From the NCBI GenBank assembly GCA_943789165.1, contig CALSTB010000004.1, forward strand, positions 245,149 to 309,148: DNA of 64,000 nt, in the 5' to 3' direction. Below, one piece after another: positions 35,689-44,680 of the stretch. The notes under the pieces were generated by a model. It saw only the letters and a list, made by a program, of their open reading frames with translations, did not search any database and had not been told where the DNA came from. Every line of letters starts with the position of its first letter. Positions within the stretch are counted from its first letter, which is position 1. The DNA comes from an uncultured Bacteroidia bacterium. Lineage in GTDB: Bacteria; Bacteroidota; Bacteroidia; NS11-12g; UBA9320. The translations under genes and the position numbers were made by a program.

Positions 35689-37636
35689 GTTTGTTTTCTC
35701 CCCATCGCCATATAAATCCCGCATACACAATTCGACCAGGCATTTGAGCACCTAAAATTTCTTGATATTGTGTGTCTAACACGTTTCTGCTTTCAACAAA
35801 TATGCGCGCTGGCACGTATTTAGGTTTGTACGAAAACCGCATGTTCATTAAGAAATATTGGTCTTTAACTTCACCGTTGATGTTCGGAACTTCTTCCGCA
35901 TTACGCGTGATAAAGTTGCTCGATACACTGAGTCTTATGCGGTTGTAGCGGAAAAGCAACCTTGGTGATGCTAGGTGGATAGGGTGGTTGGCAATGTATT
36001 TAGATACCACTTCGTCCTCATTAGAGGTTTGCAAATAGGTGTAGTCCAACATGAACTTTAAGTATGTTGTATCCGTTTCAAACAGACTGTATTTCAAACT
36101 CAATTCATAACCCATGTTCCTACTCTGCGAGATGTTTTGGGTATAGAAGTAACTCGTATCAGGGAGCAAATTGGTCAAGTTCGTAATCTGATTGGAGTTA
36201 GTTAAAATGTAATCAATAAGGTTGTCAGAAGTCCTGAAGAAAATCGATTGACTAATGTTCAATTTATCGTTTGGTGTCCAATTGGCATTTAGGTCGGCCG
36301 ACAATGATTTTTCAGGTTTTACGTCTGGGTTGCCAGCGTTTCGAAACGGACTTAATGGATTGATGTTGTATGAAACAAAACGTTCTGTGTAATCTGGGTT
36401 TCTAACGGACTGTCCAATTGAACTTCGAAGCACGAGCTTAGGTAATATATAGGTTCCTGTTAATTGCGGAACGAAATGTAAACCATAGTAACCATCGTTT
36501 TCTACTCTGGCGCCAATCATCACCAAAAACTTGTTGCTAAAATTGATTCTGGTTTGTCCGAATGCGGCAACACTATAATTGTTGTGGTCACCACGGTCGC
36601 TACTTTCTATAGTCGTTCCATCGTATTGAAATCCATAAGCAAATTTGTATATACCAACACCGCGGTTTTGCGTTAACGTAGCATTGAGCCTGGTTGTGGT
36701 ATGTCCATTAACAGCGGTAGGTAAAAACGCAAACGTATCTTGATTGTGTTTGTAACCAATGTTAAATTCTGTTCGTTGTTTCGCGTCTTCATTGATTATC
36801 GCTGATTGAATCCAGTAGGCTTTAATGGCTTCCACAGATTCATCAAAAGAACTGGCCGTATAGAAATATTTGGCATCAAAATCACGAACGTCTATGGCGC
36901 CGCGTAAGTAAACCTTCCATGCCTCTTTCATATACATGCCTGAAACGGTATAGTTCTTAATATCAAAATAGGATTGATACGTGCTGTCTGCCACACTGTT
37001 TTTACCAAAGTTAGGATTGACGCGTGTCTCACCATCTGACCTAAGTGATTTTACACCACCAGAGAATCCCCATTTTTTAGCGTTTAGAAAAACGCCCATA
37101 TCGCTGTTAAAAAACTTATCTTGACCAAAAGCCAATTTACCGCCAAAGTTGAATTGGTATTTCGGAACGGCAGTATATGTCTTGGTTTTGATATGAATCA
37201 CGCCACCCACAGCGTCACTTCCATATGATACACCAGAAGGACCATTGATAATTTCAATGCGGTCAATTTCAGATAAAGCGATAGGAATATTGTTGTTGAA
37301 ATGGCCAGTTAGACCGTCGTTTAATCGTTGGTTGTCGATCAAGACCAATACTTGAGAAAACGTGCTGCCTCGTAGGCCTATGTCCGATTGTACGCCAAAC
37401 CCGCCTCGACTGTTTAGGTTGACGCCAGCAACGTCTTGCAGCAAATCTTCAACGGAGTTAACTGCATATTGTTCAATGTCTTTTGAGGTTAATACGACAA
37501 CGGTTTTGCCCGTTTCTTTGTACTTATCTTGTAATCTGTTAGAGCTTACTACGGTTGTGTCTAATGATTCTTGCGCTTGAGCATTTGTGCCAAAACACAA
37601 TAGGGAAATGCCTAAAATTAGGGTGGTAGATTTCAT
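35681..37636 (-). CDS. TonB-dependent outer-membrane receptor
   Basis: A 651-residue receptor with a signal peptide (about 1-21), a plug domain (about 35-150: VNSVEDLLQDVAGVN, GLRGSTFSQVLVLIDN, GSDAVGGVIHIKT) and a 22-strand-type barrel ending in an aromatic-rich strand. It lacks the carboxypeptidase-like N-terminal domain of SusC-type receptors and is nearer the BtuB/CirA type. The substrate is unclear: no vitamin or siderophore genes flank it, and I see no cobalamin riboswitch in its short leader. Confidence 0.9.
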   Translation of the reverse strand: MKSTTLILGISLLCFGTNAQAQESLDTTVVSSNRLQDKYKETGKTVVVLTSKDIEQYAVNSVEDLLQDVAGVNLNSRGGFGVQSDIGLRGSTFSQVLVLIDNQRLNDGLTGHFNNNIPIALSEIDRIEIINGPSGVSYGSDAVGGVIHIKTKTYTAVPKYQFNFGGKLAFGQDKFFNSDMGVFLNAKKWGFSGGVKSLRSDGETRVNPNFGKNSVADSTYQSYFDIKNYTVSGMYMKEAWKVYLRGAIDVRDFDAKYFYTASSFDESVEAIKAYWIQSAIINEDAKQRTEFNIGYKHNQDTFAFLPTAVNGHTTTRLNATLTQNRGVGIYKFAYGFQYDGTTIESSDRGDHNNYSVAAFGQTRINFSNKFLVMIGARVENDGYYGLHFVPQLTGTYILPKLVLRSSIGQSVRNPDYTERFVSYNINPLSPFRNAGNPDVKPEKSLSADLNANWTPNDKLNISQSIFFRTSDNLIDYILTNSNQITNLTNLLPDTSYFYTQNISQSRNMGYELSLKYSLFETDTTYLKFMLDYTYLQTSNEDEVVSKYIANHPIHLASPRLLFRYNRIRLSVSSNFITRNAEEVPNINGEVKDQYFLMNMRFSYKPKYVPARIFVESRNVLDTQYQEILGAQMPGRIVYAGFIWRWGENKLI

Positions 37637-37732
37637 TTTTTGTTTTTTGTCGGTGCAATACTAGCCATGCTTTTTTAGAATAATTGTCGATGTAGGAGGA
37701 AAAAGTGTTGGCTGAGGGAATTAGGGGCGCTT

Positions 37733-37845
37733 CGCTTTGGCGCTTTGGCGCATTGGCGCATTGGTGTGTTGGCGTGTTGGCGTTTTAGGTGGTTGGGTCG
37801 TTGGGTGGTTTGGGTCGTTAGCACATTGGCGCATTAGCGCTTTGG
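37733..37845 (+). repeat. Tandem array of 14 degenerate 8-bp units (consensus CGCNTTGG)
   Basis: Reading from 37733, the sequence divides into 14 units, 13 of 8 bases and one of 9. The first four read CGCTTTGG, CGCTTTGG, CGCATTGG, CGCATTGG; the last two read CGCATTAG, CGCTTTGG. Middle units drift to GTGGTTGG or GTCGTTGG. G and T dominate one strand. There are no spacers, so it is not a CRISPR array. Confidence 0.85.
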
Positions 37846-37859
37846 TTTGCATATGCTAC

Positions 37860-37904
37860 GCGTCATCCAGAGATTCGACGGTAGGAGAAACGAAGGATCT
37901 CATT
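37860..37904 (+). repeat. CGTCATCC...GGATCTCAT dispersed-repeat-like element
   Basis: It begins CGTCATCCAGAG and ends CGAAGGATCTCAT, matching the pattern of short dispersed repeats (CGTCATCCTGAGC...GAAGGATCTCAT) I know from many Bacteroidota intergenic regions. GAGAT and ATCTC at its two ends can pair. Only this copy is clear in the window, so the call rests on recognition. Confidence 0.45.
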
Positions 37905-37991
37905 TAAGTTATGAGGAAAGGATAAAACGATTTGAAACTCAATTTGACGAATTAAAAAAAACAGCACTTTTGACTCATTAATTAATCAACA

Positions 37992-38339
37992 ATGAAAAAA
38001 CTTTTAACACTCGTATTTATTCTACCGTTATTCACCATTGGTTGCGGAGGCGACGACACTCCTGAACCAACAACTTCCAATACATTGAATAAGGAATTGT
38101 TGTATGATAAGAGGTGGCAAAACAAATCAAACACAGTCGTTCATAGGATTCATAGTGACGGAACTTACAGTGTTAATGACACTTGGGAGTGGTTAAATGA
38201 CAGTGACACTATGATAGTCCATGTAAAATCTACAGGTAAAGATCTCAAATGGGTATTTAATACAGGAAATACTGCTGACAGAATGGAAGCCAAACTTGAT
38301 CAAACTACAAGTTGGGGAGAATACAGAACAAGCTGGTAA
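37992..38339 (+). CDS. Small lipoprotein, unknown function
   Basis: A 115-residue lipoprotein with signal peptide and lipobox TIGC (Cys about 18), a GGDD-Thr/Pro linker and a beta-rich domain (HRIHSDGTYSVNDTWEWLND) like the lipocalin-type extracellular lipoproteins common in Bacteroidota. It follows the repeat-bearing gap and stands alone. No -7 box match was found upstream. Confidence 0.6.
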   Translation: MKKLLTLVFILPLFTIGCGGDDTPEPTTSNTLNKELLYDKRWQNKSNTVVHRIHSDGTYSVNDTWEWLNDSDTMIVHVKSTGKDLKWVFNTGNTADRMEAKLDQTTSWGEYRTSW

Positions 38340-38487
38340 AACGGTGCTTCTAGCTTTTCCGAAGTAACGATTCGCCTATAGACAGTCCTGAGTCTTGTGT
38401 CAATAAGTCTTGGGTCATCATACACCCTTCTACACAATTTTCAATCTTTAATTATTAATTCTCAATTGGCAATCCTAATTTGCCACC

Positions 38488-40122
38488 ATGTCTGAATTAT
38501 CGAACATTCCTGACTGGACCAGCATCATCCCGCCAATAGTAGCTATAGGTTTAGCACTCTTGTTAAAAGAAGTTTTGCTGAGTTTAACCATCGGTATTTT
38601 CTCTGGTTTGGTTTTAATGGGCATGAAGTCGTCGAAGTCTTTAGGGGAAGCTTTTCTCGAAGTACCGAACGCGATTCTGTATTCTCTGGTGAACAAAGAC
38701 CACATCAGCGTTATTCTCTTTACCTTAATGATAGGTGGCATGGTAGGCATCATATCTAAAAATGGAGGAATGATGGCCTTGGTCAAAAAGATTTCAAAAC
38801 GCGCCACCACGGCCCGTTCTGGACAACTAGCCACATGGATGTTGGGCATCGCTATCTTTTTCGATGACTACGCCAACACCTTAGTCGTTGGTAACACCAT
38901 GCGGCCTTTAACCGACCGTTTGAAGATCAGTCGCGAGAAACTGGCTTATATCGTTGACTCGACGGCAGCACCAGTAGCGGCTATAGCTTTTATAACTACT
39001 TGGATTGGTGCAGAGCTTGGTTACATCTCAGATGGCATATCAAAAATACCCAACGGTGCCAATGAAATCGGTTCCGCTTACGGTGTGTTTTTTCAATCGC
39101 TGCAATACATGTTTTATCCCATCTTAACCTTGTTTTTTATATTCATTTTGATTTGGAAAAAGCGTGACTTTGGTCCGATGCTAAAAGCAGAACGCGCTGC
39201 ACGTGCTAAGACTGAGACAACGGTTGAGAAAGCTGTGGTGGGTGAAATTGATGAGGTAGAAGATAAAAAAGAATCCGTGTGGAGTGCCGTACTGCCAATT
39301 GCCGTCATGATTATTACTGCGACCATTGGTTTGTTTTATACGGGCTTAGCTGGAAGTGGGGAAGGGGAAGAATACGTTTGGAACAGTTCATTATCATTTG
39401 TGACGAATCTTTCAGAAATCATTGGTCGTGCCGACAGTTATTTGTCCCTAATATGGGGCTCATTTTGCGGGTTGTTTATGGCGATATTAATTACAATTTC
39501 GGCTGGAATTTTATCTGTCAGAAAAACCATGGAATATGCCGAAGCAGGAGTAAAAACTATGATGCCAGCCATATTGATTCTTGCCTTAGCTTGGACATTA
39601 GGAGCTATCACTGAATCCTTAGGTACCGCAAACTATTTGGCCGAGTTAAGCAAAGGGAATATTATGCCGCAGTTCATCCCTACCATTGTGTTTATTTTAG
39701 CTGCAAGCATCGCCTTCTCAACGGGTACTAGTTGGGGAACTATGTCGATTTTATATCCGATTGTATTGGTAACGAGTTGGAACATATGTGCCGCAGAATC
39801 ACTTGCTCTAGAGGCATCATTAGGCATTTTTGCCAATGTGGTATCCGCGGTGTTAGCAGGTTCTGTTTTAGGCGATCATTGCTCTCCCATTTCAGATACA
39901 ACTATATTAAGTTCTTTGTCTGCCGACTGTGACCACGTGCAGCATGTAAAAACCCAGATGCCTTATGCTCTGACCGTGGGTGGAGTCGCTATTCTCCTGG
40001 GTACTATACCGGCAGGATTTGGCGTTCCGTTTTACATTACCTTCCCAATTGCGGGAATTGCGCTGTATTTGATAGTCTCATATTTTGGTAAAATGACTGA
40101 AACTGAGACTGTAAGCCCATAA
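38488..40122 (+). CDS. Na+/H+ antiporter, NhaC family
   Basis: A 544-residue polytopic membrane protein of the NhaC superfamily, with about 12 membrane segments. Typical stretches are FFDDYANTLVVGNTMRPL, DSTAAPVAAIAFITTWIG, FSTGTSWGTMSILYPI and GDHCSPISDTTILSS. A charged cytoplasmic loop (about 230-265) interrupts the middle. Such proteins exchange sodium for protons, or in some members malate or lactate, so the substrate is likely but not certain. A sodium antiporter suits a marine lifestyle. Confidence 0.88.
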   Translation: MSELSNIPDWTSIIPPIVAIGLALLLKEVLLSLTIGIFSGLVLMGMKSSKSLGEAFLEVPNAILYSLVNKDHISVILFTLMIGGMVGIISKNGGMMALVKKISKRATTARSGQLATWMLGIAIFFDDYANTLVVGNTMRPLTDRLKISREKLAYIVDSTAAPVAAIAFITTWIGAELGYISDGISKIPNGANEIGSAYGVFFQSLQYMFYPILTLFFIFILIWKKRDFGPMLKAERAARAKTETTVEKAVVGEIDEVEDKKESVWSAVLPIAVMIITATIGLFYTGLAGSGEGEEYVWNSSLSFVTNLSEIIGRADSYLSLIWGSFCGLFMAILITISAGILSVRKTMEYAEAGVKTMMPAILILALAWTLGAITESLGTANYLAELSKGNIMPQFIPTIVFILAASIAFSTGTSWGTMSILYPIVLVTSWNICAAESLALEASLGIFANVVSAVLAGSVLGDHCSPISDTTILSSLSADCDHVQHVKTQMPYALTVGGVAILLGTIPAGFGVPFYITFPIAGIALYLIVSYFGKMTETETVSP

Positions 40123-40157
40123 TATAACGGTAGTTTCGCATGTTGTTATAGGGTAAA

Positions 40158-41402
40158 GTGGGTTCAAATCAGAAAATAGTCCAGAATAAAATCAAGAAAC
40201 GCGTCAAGATCAGCGCGTATATTTTGATTCCATTCATTGCAGTGGGAGGCCTATCTATTGCTTACCAATTAACCTCTGGTGGTTTCGAATCTTTCGACTT
40301 TTCAATAGGTAAACTGTGGTCTTGGGCATCAAGTGAACCAACAGAAGAAGTTCAGTCTATCAACGAATTCGACCGCATTATTGTTCCGAATAACCGAGTA
40401 ACATCGCGATTAGAAGATGATCAATTACGCGAGGTTGAAACCGTTCAAATTCGTCCAGTGAGCAAAGTTGTACGCATACACAAACCTTCTGATGGCTTGG
40501 CCAATTTCATGGATACACGTGAATTGTTTAAGACGGTGGAAGTGGATATGATTCAACCTGATAAATCTTTTAATTATTTTAAGTCTGGTCGACACATAGA
40601 CATGCAGCAAAAGGAATTTCTTATTCCGCATGATATTAAAACACGTAGATCTAGAATTGCCGTTGGTGCTTCTTTTACACCAGGTATTTCATACCGTCGA
40701 TTGAGGTATAGTGATATAAATAGCGTTGCCAGAATTGACAATCAAACTGCTTATACATTCGGACAAAGCAAGGAGTATAGAAACAACAACGACAAAGCCA
40801 TTATGAATTTTTATTCTGGGTTTGACATATATGCGCACATCAACAAGAAATGGAGTGTACAAGCAGGTTTTTATTATTCCTCACATGGTGAAAAGCTTAC
40901 TGTAGTTAATAAGAATGATCCAAACGAAGTGAATTCTAGTCCTTCAAGTGGAAGTGCGTTCTTAACAAAACAAAGTGTTTTTGAGTCGCCCGAAATGGTT
41001 GAGTATACCGACAACGAAGAGGTGCCATTCTCAAATTATTATGGTTTGATGGAAGTGCCGATTTTAGCAAGCTATCAATGCGTTGATTTATCAGAGATGT
41101 TGCATATTAGCGTACAGCTAGGAGGTTCTTATGGATACTTGGACCATGCAGATGTGTTGATGTATAATTACGAAACAAACAAGTATTTCTGGATTCCAAG
41201 TTCAAACTTTGAACTGTTGAACAAACATTTTTTTAGTGGTATTGTAGGTGCAGAAATATCTCAATACATTAGCCACGAAATAGAAGTCTTTGCCAACCCA
41301 CAATTCAAATATTCTTTTACACCCACCTTTAAAAACTCCTACGAAATCAAACAGAACCAGTGGGCCACTGGTGTTCGTTTAGGAATGAAGGTGCATTTGT
41401 AG
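40158..41402 (+). CDS. Membrane-anchored protein with C-terminal outer-membrane-type beta-barrel
   Basis: A 414-residue protein. A basic N-terminal stretch (NKIKKRVK) and a hydrophobic segment (about 18-40) act as anchor or long signal. A mixed linker (about 45-155) precedes a beta-rich domain (about 165-414) with strand patterns like NFYSGFDIYAHINKKWSVQAGFYYSS and a final WATGVRLGMKVHL, as in small outer-membrane beta-barrel families. The GTG at 40158 is the only start near the anchor. Function unknown. Confidence 0.6.
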   Translation: MGSNQKIVQNKIKKRVKISAYILIPFIAVGGLSIAYQLTSGGFESFDFSIGKLWSWASSEPTEEVQSINEFDRIIVPNNRVTSRLEDDQLREVETVQIRPVSKVVRIHKPSDGLANFMDTRELFKTVEVDMIQPDKSFNYFKSGRHIDMQQKEFLIPHDIKTRRSRIAVGASFTPGISYRRLRYSDINSVARIDNQTAYTFGQSKEYRNNNDKAIMNFYSGFDIYAHINKKWSVQAGFYYSSHGEKLTVVNKNDPNEVNSSPSSGSAFLTKQSVFESPEMVEYTDNEEVPFSNYYGLMEVPILASYQCVDLSEMLHISVQLGGSYGYLDHADVLMYNYETNKYFWIPSSNFELLNKHFFSGIVGAEISQYISHEIEVFANPQFKYSFTPTFKNSYEIKQNQWATGVRLGMKVHL

Positions 41403-41421
41403 TGTATTTAGGTCTTCCCAA

Positions 41422-41865
41422 TTAATGGTTGTGTCCGGCGTGCGGATCAACCTTAGGCATTGGATCCACTTTTTTAGGTGTAGCGACTGGCTCACCACTT
41501 ACATTGACCATGATGATGAGATTGATCTCCCCAGCATTAGAAAAGATGTTGACGCCTTTGGCATATTCACCATTTTTATCGTTTGTGTCGAACGTCACCT
41601 TAATAGACCCTGTTTGACCTGGAGCAACTCCGCCTCTCGGCCAGTCTGTTGCCGTACAACTGCACGTTGACTTGACTTCTTTGATGTAAAACATACCAGA
41701 ACCAACATTCGTGAATTCAAAAACATGCTCTGCTTTTTCACCTGGACGAAATGTGCCCATGTGATACTGCATGGTGTCTTTAAATTGAATTACTGGAACT
41801 TCTTGAGCGTCCGCCACAGCACAACCCATAATCAAAGAAGCAAAAAGTAGAATGACATTTTTCAT
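41422..41865 (-). CDS. DUF1573 exported protein
   Basis: A 147-residue protein: signal peptide (about 1-20), then one DUF1573 Ig-like domain with FEFTNVGSGMFYIKEVKSTCSCTATDWPRG and VTFDTNDKNGEYAKG, and a His-rich tail (DPHAGHNH). Very common in Bacteroidota, role unknown. The ATG at 41865 lies four bases behind the -7 box. Convergent with the barrel gene, 19 bases apart. Confidence 0.88.
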   Translation of the reverse strand: MKNVILLFASLIMGCAVADAQEVPVIQFKDTMQYHMGTFRPGEKAEHVFEFTNVGSGMFYIKEVKSTCSCTATDWPRGGVAPGQTGSIKVTFDTNDKNGEYAKGVNIFSNAGEINLIIMVNVSGEPVATPKKVDPMPKVDPHAGHNH

Positions 41866-41869
41866 ATTA

Positions 41870-41877
41870 CAAACTTA
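41870..41877 (-). promoter_or_regulatory. -7 promoter box of the DUF1573 gene
   Basis: TAAGTTTG on the minus strand, an exact consensus match, ending four bases before the ATG at 41865. Confidence 0.66.
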
Positions 41878-41982
41878 GTATCAATAATAATACCACAACT
41901 GCTAGATGCGTAGTTGGAACATTTCGTTGCATGGATAACACGATTACCCGTTATATAATGAAGCAAAATTGGTGCATTTTTC

Positions 41983-41990
41983 TATATTCG
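41983..41990 (+). promoter_or_regulatory. Probable -7 box of fhs
   Basis: TATATTCG, one mismatch to TAnnTTTG, 18 bases before the ATG at 42009. It lies inside the longer open frame from 41931 and so argues for the shorter protein. Confidence 0.4.
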
Positions 41991-42008
41991 TGCCCGAATT
42001 ATAGCACT

Positions 42009-43676
42009 ATGACAGATATAGAAATAGCACAGGCCGTAAAGATGCAGCACATCAATGACATTGCTGCAAAACTTGGAGTGGATTCCGACAACATCGAACA
42101 GTATGGTAAGTATAAGGCGAAACTACCTTTGGATTTAATCGACAAGGACAAAATAGCTAAAAGCAAGCTTATTTTGGTTACTGCGATTACCCCAACTCCT
42201 GCTGGAGAAGGTAAGACTACTGTATCGATAGGACTACATGAAGGTTTAAATAAAATTGGAAAGAAAAGTATAGTTGTATTGAGAGAACCTTCTTTAGGAC
42301 CAGTATTTGGGATTAAAGGTGGAGCTGCTGGTGGAGGTCATTCACAAGTGGTACCAATGGAGGACATCAACCTTCATTTTACCGGTGACTTTTCAGCAAT
42401 CGAAAAAGCCAACAACTTTTTGGCAGCTGTTATTGACAACAATATTCAAAGTAAAACGCGCAGTTTAGGCATCGACCCAAGAACAGTAATCTGGAAAAGG
42501 GTTATTGATATGAATGACCGTGCTTTACGAGACATCGTAATTGGTCTTGGAGGAACAGGGAACGGTATCCCACGACAAGATGGATTTAACATTACAGCAG
42601 CGTCTGAGGTGATGGCGATTCTGTGTATGTCGAACGACTTAGACGATCTAAAGCAAAAATTAGGAAATATTTTCTGTGGATATACATTCGATAGAAAACC
42701 GGTATATGCCCGTGATTTAAATGCAGAAAATGCCATGGCGATTCTGTTAAAAGACGCAGTGAAGCCTAACTTGGTACAAACGCTTGAAGGAAATCCTGCC
42801 ATTATACATGGCGGACCATTTGCCAACATTGCACAAGGTACAAATACAATTATTGCAACTCAAATGGGCTTGTCTCTTGGTGACTACGTAGTTACTGAAG
42901 CAGGTTTTGGTGCTGATTTAGGAGCGGAGAAATTTTTGAATATCAAATGCGGTTATGGAAATTTAAAGCCAGAAGCATTGGTGTTGGTAGCAACCATCAG
43001 AGCGTTACGTCACCATGGTGGTGCCACACCTGATCAATACAACGATGCCAATCTTGACCGAGTGAAAGCTGGATTTGCCAACCTTGAAAAACACATTGAA
43101 AACAGTAAAAAATTCGGATTAAACCCTGTGGTTGCTGTCAATAATTTCTATACCGATTCGCAAGAAGAAATCGATTGGTTAATCGAGAAATGCGCTAGTA
43201 TTGGTGTACAAGCTGTCTTGAGCAAAGGATGGGCTGAAGGTGGAAACGGAACACAGGATTTGGCACATGCAGTTGTAAAAGAAATAGAATCAGGTAAGAA
43301 TAATTTCAAAGCGTTGTACGATTGGAATTTGCCGGTAAAAGAAAAAATTGAAACCATTGCACGAGAAATTTATGGTGCGGATGGGGTTGATTATGCAGCA
43401 GCAGCAGAACGAGGCATTCGAACGATCGATAAATTAGGATTGTCGCATCTGCCAATTTGTATGGCGAAAACGCAAAAATCATTTTCCGATGACGAGAAGA
43501 AAACTGGGAGACCAACAGGTTTTAGAGTGACTGTTCGTGAATTTGAAATTGCCGCTGGAGCTGGATTCTTAATTCCTATTCTAGGCAACATGATGCGTAT
43601 GCCAGGGTTACCTGCTGTTCCAGCATCAGAAGGAATGAGCATCGACAGTAATGGTAAAATTAGCGGATTGTCTTAA
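42009..43676 (+). CDS. fhs: Formate-tetrahydrofolate ligase
   Basis: ATP-dependent enzyme that joins formate to THF, giving 10-formyl-THF for purines and one-carbon metabolism. The 555 residues match the family. The nucleotide loop PTPAGEGKTT (about 60-70), the EPSLGPVFGIKGGAAGGGHSQV stretch and the C-terminal PGLPAVPASEGM are intact. I use the ATG at 42009 (MTDIEIAQAV); the upstream extension has no family counterpart. It heads the formate region and is closed by its own terminator at 43703-43735. Confidence 0.97.
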   Translation: MTDIEIAQAVKMQHINDIAAKLGVDSDNIEQYGKYKAKLPLDLIDKDKIAKSKLILVTAITPTPAGEGKTTVSIGLHEGLNKIGKKSIVVLREPSLGPVFGIKGGAAGGGHSQVVPMEDINLHFTGDFSAIEKANNFLAAVIDNNIQSKTRSLGIDPRTVIWKRVIDMNDRALRDIVIGLGGTGNGIPRQDGFNITAASEVMAILCMSNDLDDLKQKLGNIFCGYTFDRKPVYARDLNAENAMAILLKDAVKPNLVQTLEGNPAIIHGGPFANIAQGTNTIIATQMGLSLGDYVVTEAGFGADLGAEKFLNIKCGYGNLKPEALVLVATIRALRHHGGATPDQYNDANLDRVKAGFANLEKHIENSKKFGLNPVVAVNNFYTDSQEEIDWLIEKCASIGVQAVLSKGWAEGGNGTQDLAHAVVKEIESGKNNFKALYDWNLPVKEKIETIAREIYGADGVDYAAAAERGIRTIDKLGLSHLPICMAKTQKSFSDDEKKTGRPTGFRVTVREFEIAAGAGFLIPILGNMMRMPGLPAVPASEGMSIDSNGKISGLS

Positions 43677-43702
43677 ATATTACTGTTAAAGAACATTTTG
43701 TA

Positions 43703-43735
43703 AACTGCCATTGTTAACGCAATGGCAGTTTTTTG
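43703..43735 (+). terminator. Intrinsic terminator of fhs
   Basis: A perfect 11-bp stem AACTGCCATTG/CAATGGCAGTT with a six-base loop, followed by a T-run. It separates fhs from fdhD, so the formate genes are not one transcript. Confidence 0.88.
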
Positions 43736-43783
43736 TATTTGTCAATCACATACCAACCACCAAAATACAAGTATCTTTACAAC

Positions 43784-44584
43784 ATGAAATCAACATCAAC
43801 ACACACAGCTAACAAATACACCAGAGATGGAGTTAGTTTGGTGGAAGATGTTTTGACCAACGAATCACCATTGCAAATTCATGTAAATGGGAAACCTTTT
43901 TCAGTGACCATGCGTACACCTGGTTATGAACACGATTTAACTCGAGGTATTCTTCATTCAGAAAATGTATTTACCCGAAAAGACTTGGTTTTGAAAACAC
44001 AAAGCATGGATTTAGACGAGCATGGCAATGTTACCTTGGTTAATGCCATTGTTCCTGAAGAACAGCTTGATTTCGGCTTTCAATCTAGTAGATCTTTAAC
44101 CTCTGTGTCGTCTTGCGGCATTTGTGGCAAAGAGGATTTGTCGTCCATAACACTTTGTGGTGTCCCAGTACAAGATAACATCGTTGTTTCGGCTCATGAG
44201 ATTAATGCGATGTTTGATTTAATGGCTGAAGCACAACATGCGTTTAATTCTTCTGGTGGGTGTCATGCCGCGGCTGCTTTTGATTCAAAAGGCAATATGT
44301 TGGTTTTGCGCGAGGATATTGGTAGACATAATGCCGTCGATAAAGTGATAGGACATTTGTTAAACAAACAAACTGTTGCTGATGCCAAAGTACTACTGGT
44401 AAGTGGTCGTGTGTCGTATGAAATTGTTTCAAAAGCCTACTATGCCGGAATACCCATTTTGGCAGCGATTTCTGCGCCTTCTAATTTGGCCGTTGATATC
44501 TCGAAACAATTTGGAATCAGTCTATTAGGATTTTGTAGGACAGATAAACTGACAGCCTACAGTCATCCTGAACGGATTGGCTAA
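43784..44584 (+). CDS. fdhD: Formate dehydrogenase accessory sulfurtransferase FdhD
   Basis: A 266-residue protein that passes sulfur from a cysteine desulfurase to the molybdenum cofactor of formate dehydrogenase. The catalytic cysteine loop is SSCGICGKEDL; GGCHAAAAF, EDIGRHNAVDKVIG and SGRVSYEIVSKA are also diagnostic. I start at the ATG at 43784, since the frame upstream overlaps the fhs terminator area. A one-mismatch -7 box (TATCTTTA) lies 7-14 bases before the start. The gene sits directly upstream of the dehydrogenase subunits. Confidence 0.95.
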   Translation: MKSTSTHTANKYTRDGVSLVEDVLTNESPLQIHVNGKPFSVTMRTPGYEHDLTRGILHSENVFTRKDLVLKTQSMDLDEHGNVTLVNAIVPEEQLDFGFQSSRSLTSVSSCGICGKEDLSSITLCGVPVQDNIVVSAHEINAMFDLMAEAQHAFNSSGGCHAAAAFDSKGNMLVLREDIGRHNAVDKVIGHLLNKQTVADAKVLLVSGRVSYEIVSKAYYAGIPILAAISAPSNLAVDISKQFGISLLGFCRTDKLTAYSHPERIG

Positions 44585-44635
44585 AAAGGGTCTTTAATTT
44601 AGGTCAGACTCGATTTCTGATTCCAATAAATCAAT

Positions 44636-44643
44636 TATCTTTG
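44636..44643 (+). promoter_or_regulatory. -7 promoter box of the formate dehydrogenase subunits
   Basis: TATCTTTG, an exact consensus match, 37 bases before the ATG at 44681. Confidence 0.6.
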
Positions 44644-44680
44644 GTCGTGAGAACGCAAACACGTTCAAAATTGGGAACTT

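Larger units (their letters stand above)
37637..37991. other. 355-bp intergenic region holding two repeat elements
   Basis: Between the TonB receptor and a small lipoprotein gene. It contains the 8-bp tandem array at 37733-37845 and a CGTCATCC...CGAAGGATCTCAT element at 37860-37904 (listed separately). A near-consensus box (TAGTATTG on the minus strand) close to 37660 could serve the TonB receptor. No gene seen. Confidence 0.5.

Noticed and set aside
37637..37732. Possible cobalamin riboswitch for the TonB receptor
   Set aside because: The leader is short and AT-rich, with no B12-box-like sequence.
37733..37845. Possible CRISPR array
   Set aside because: Units are only 8 bases with no spacers, and no cas genes are present.
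40130..40185. GGTTCAAATC looked like a tRNA T-loop
   Set aside because: The flanking five bases on each side do not pair and no acceptor, D or anticodon arms fit; it is the start of the barrel-protein gene.
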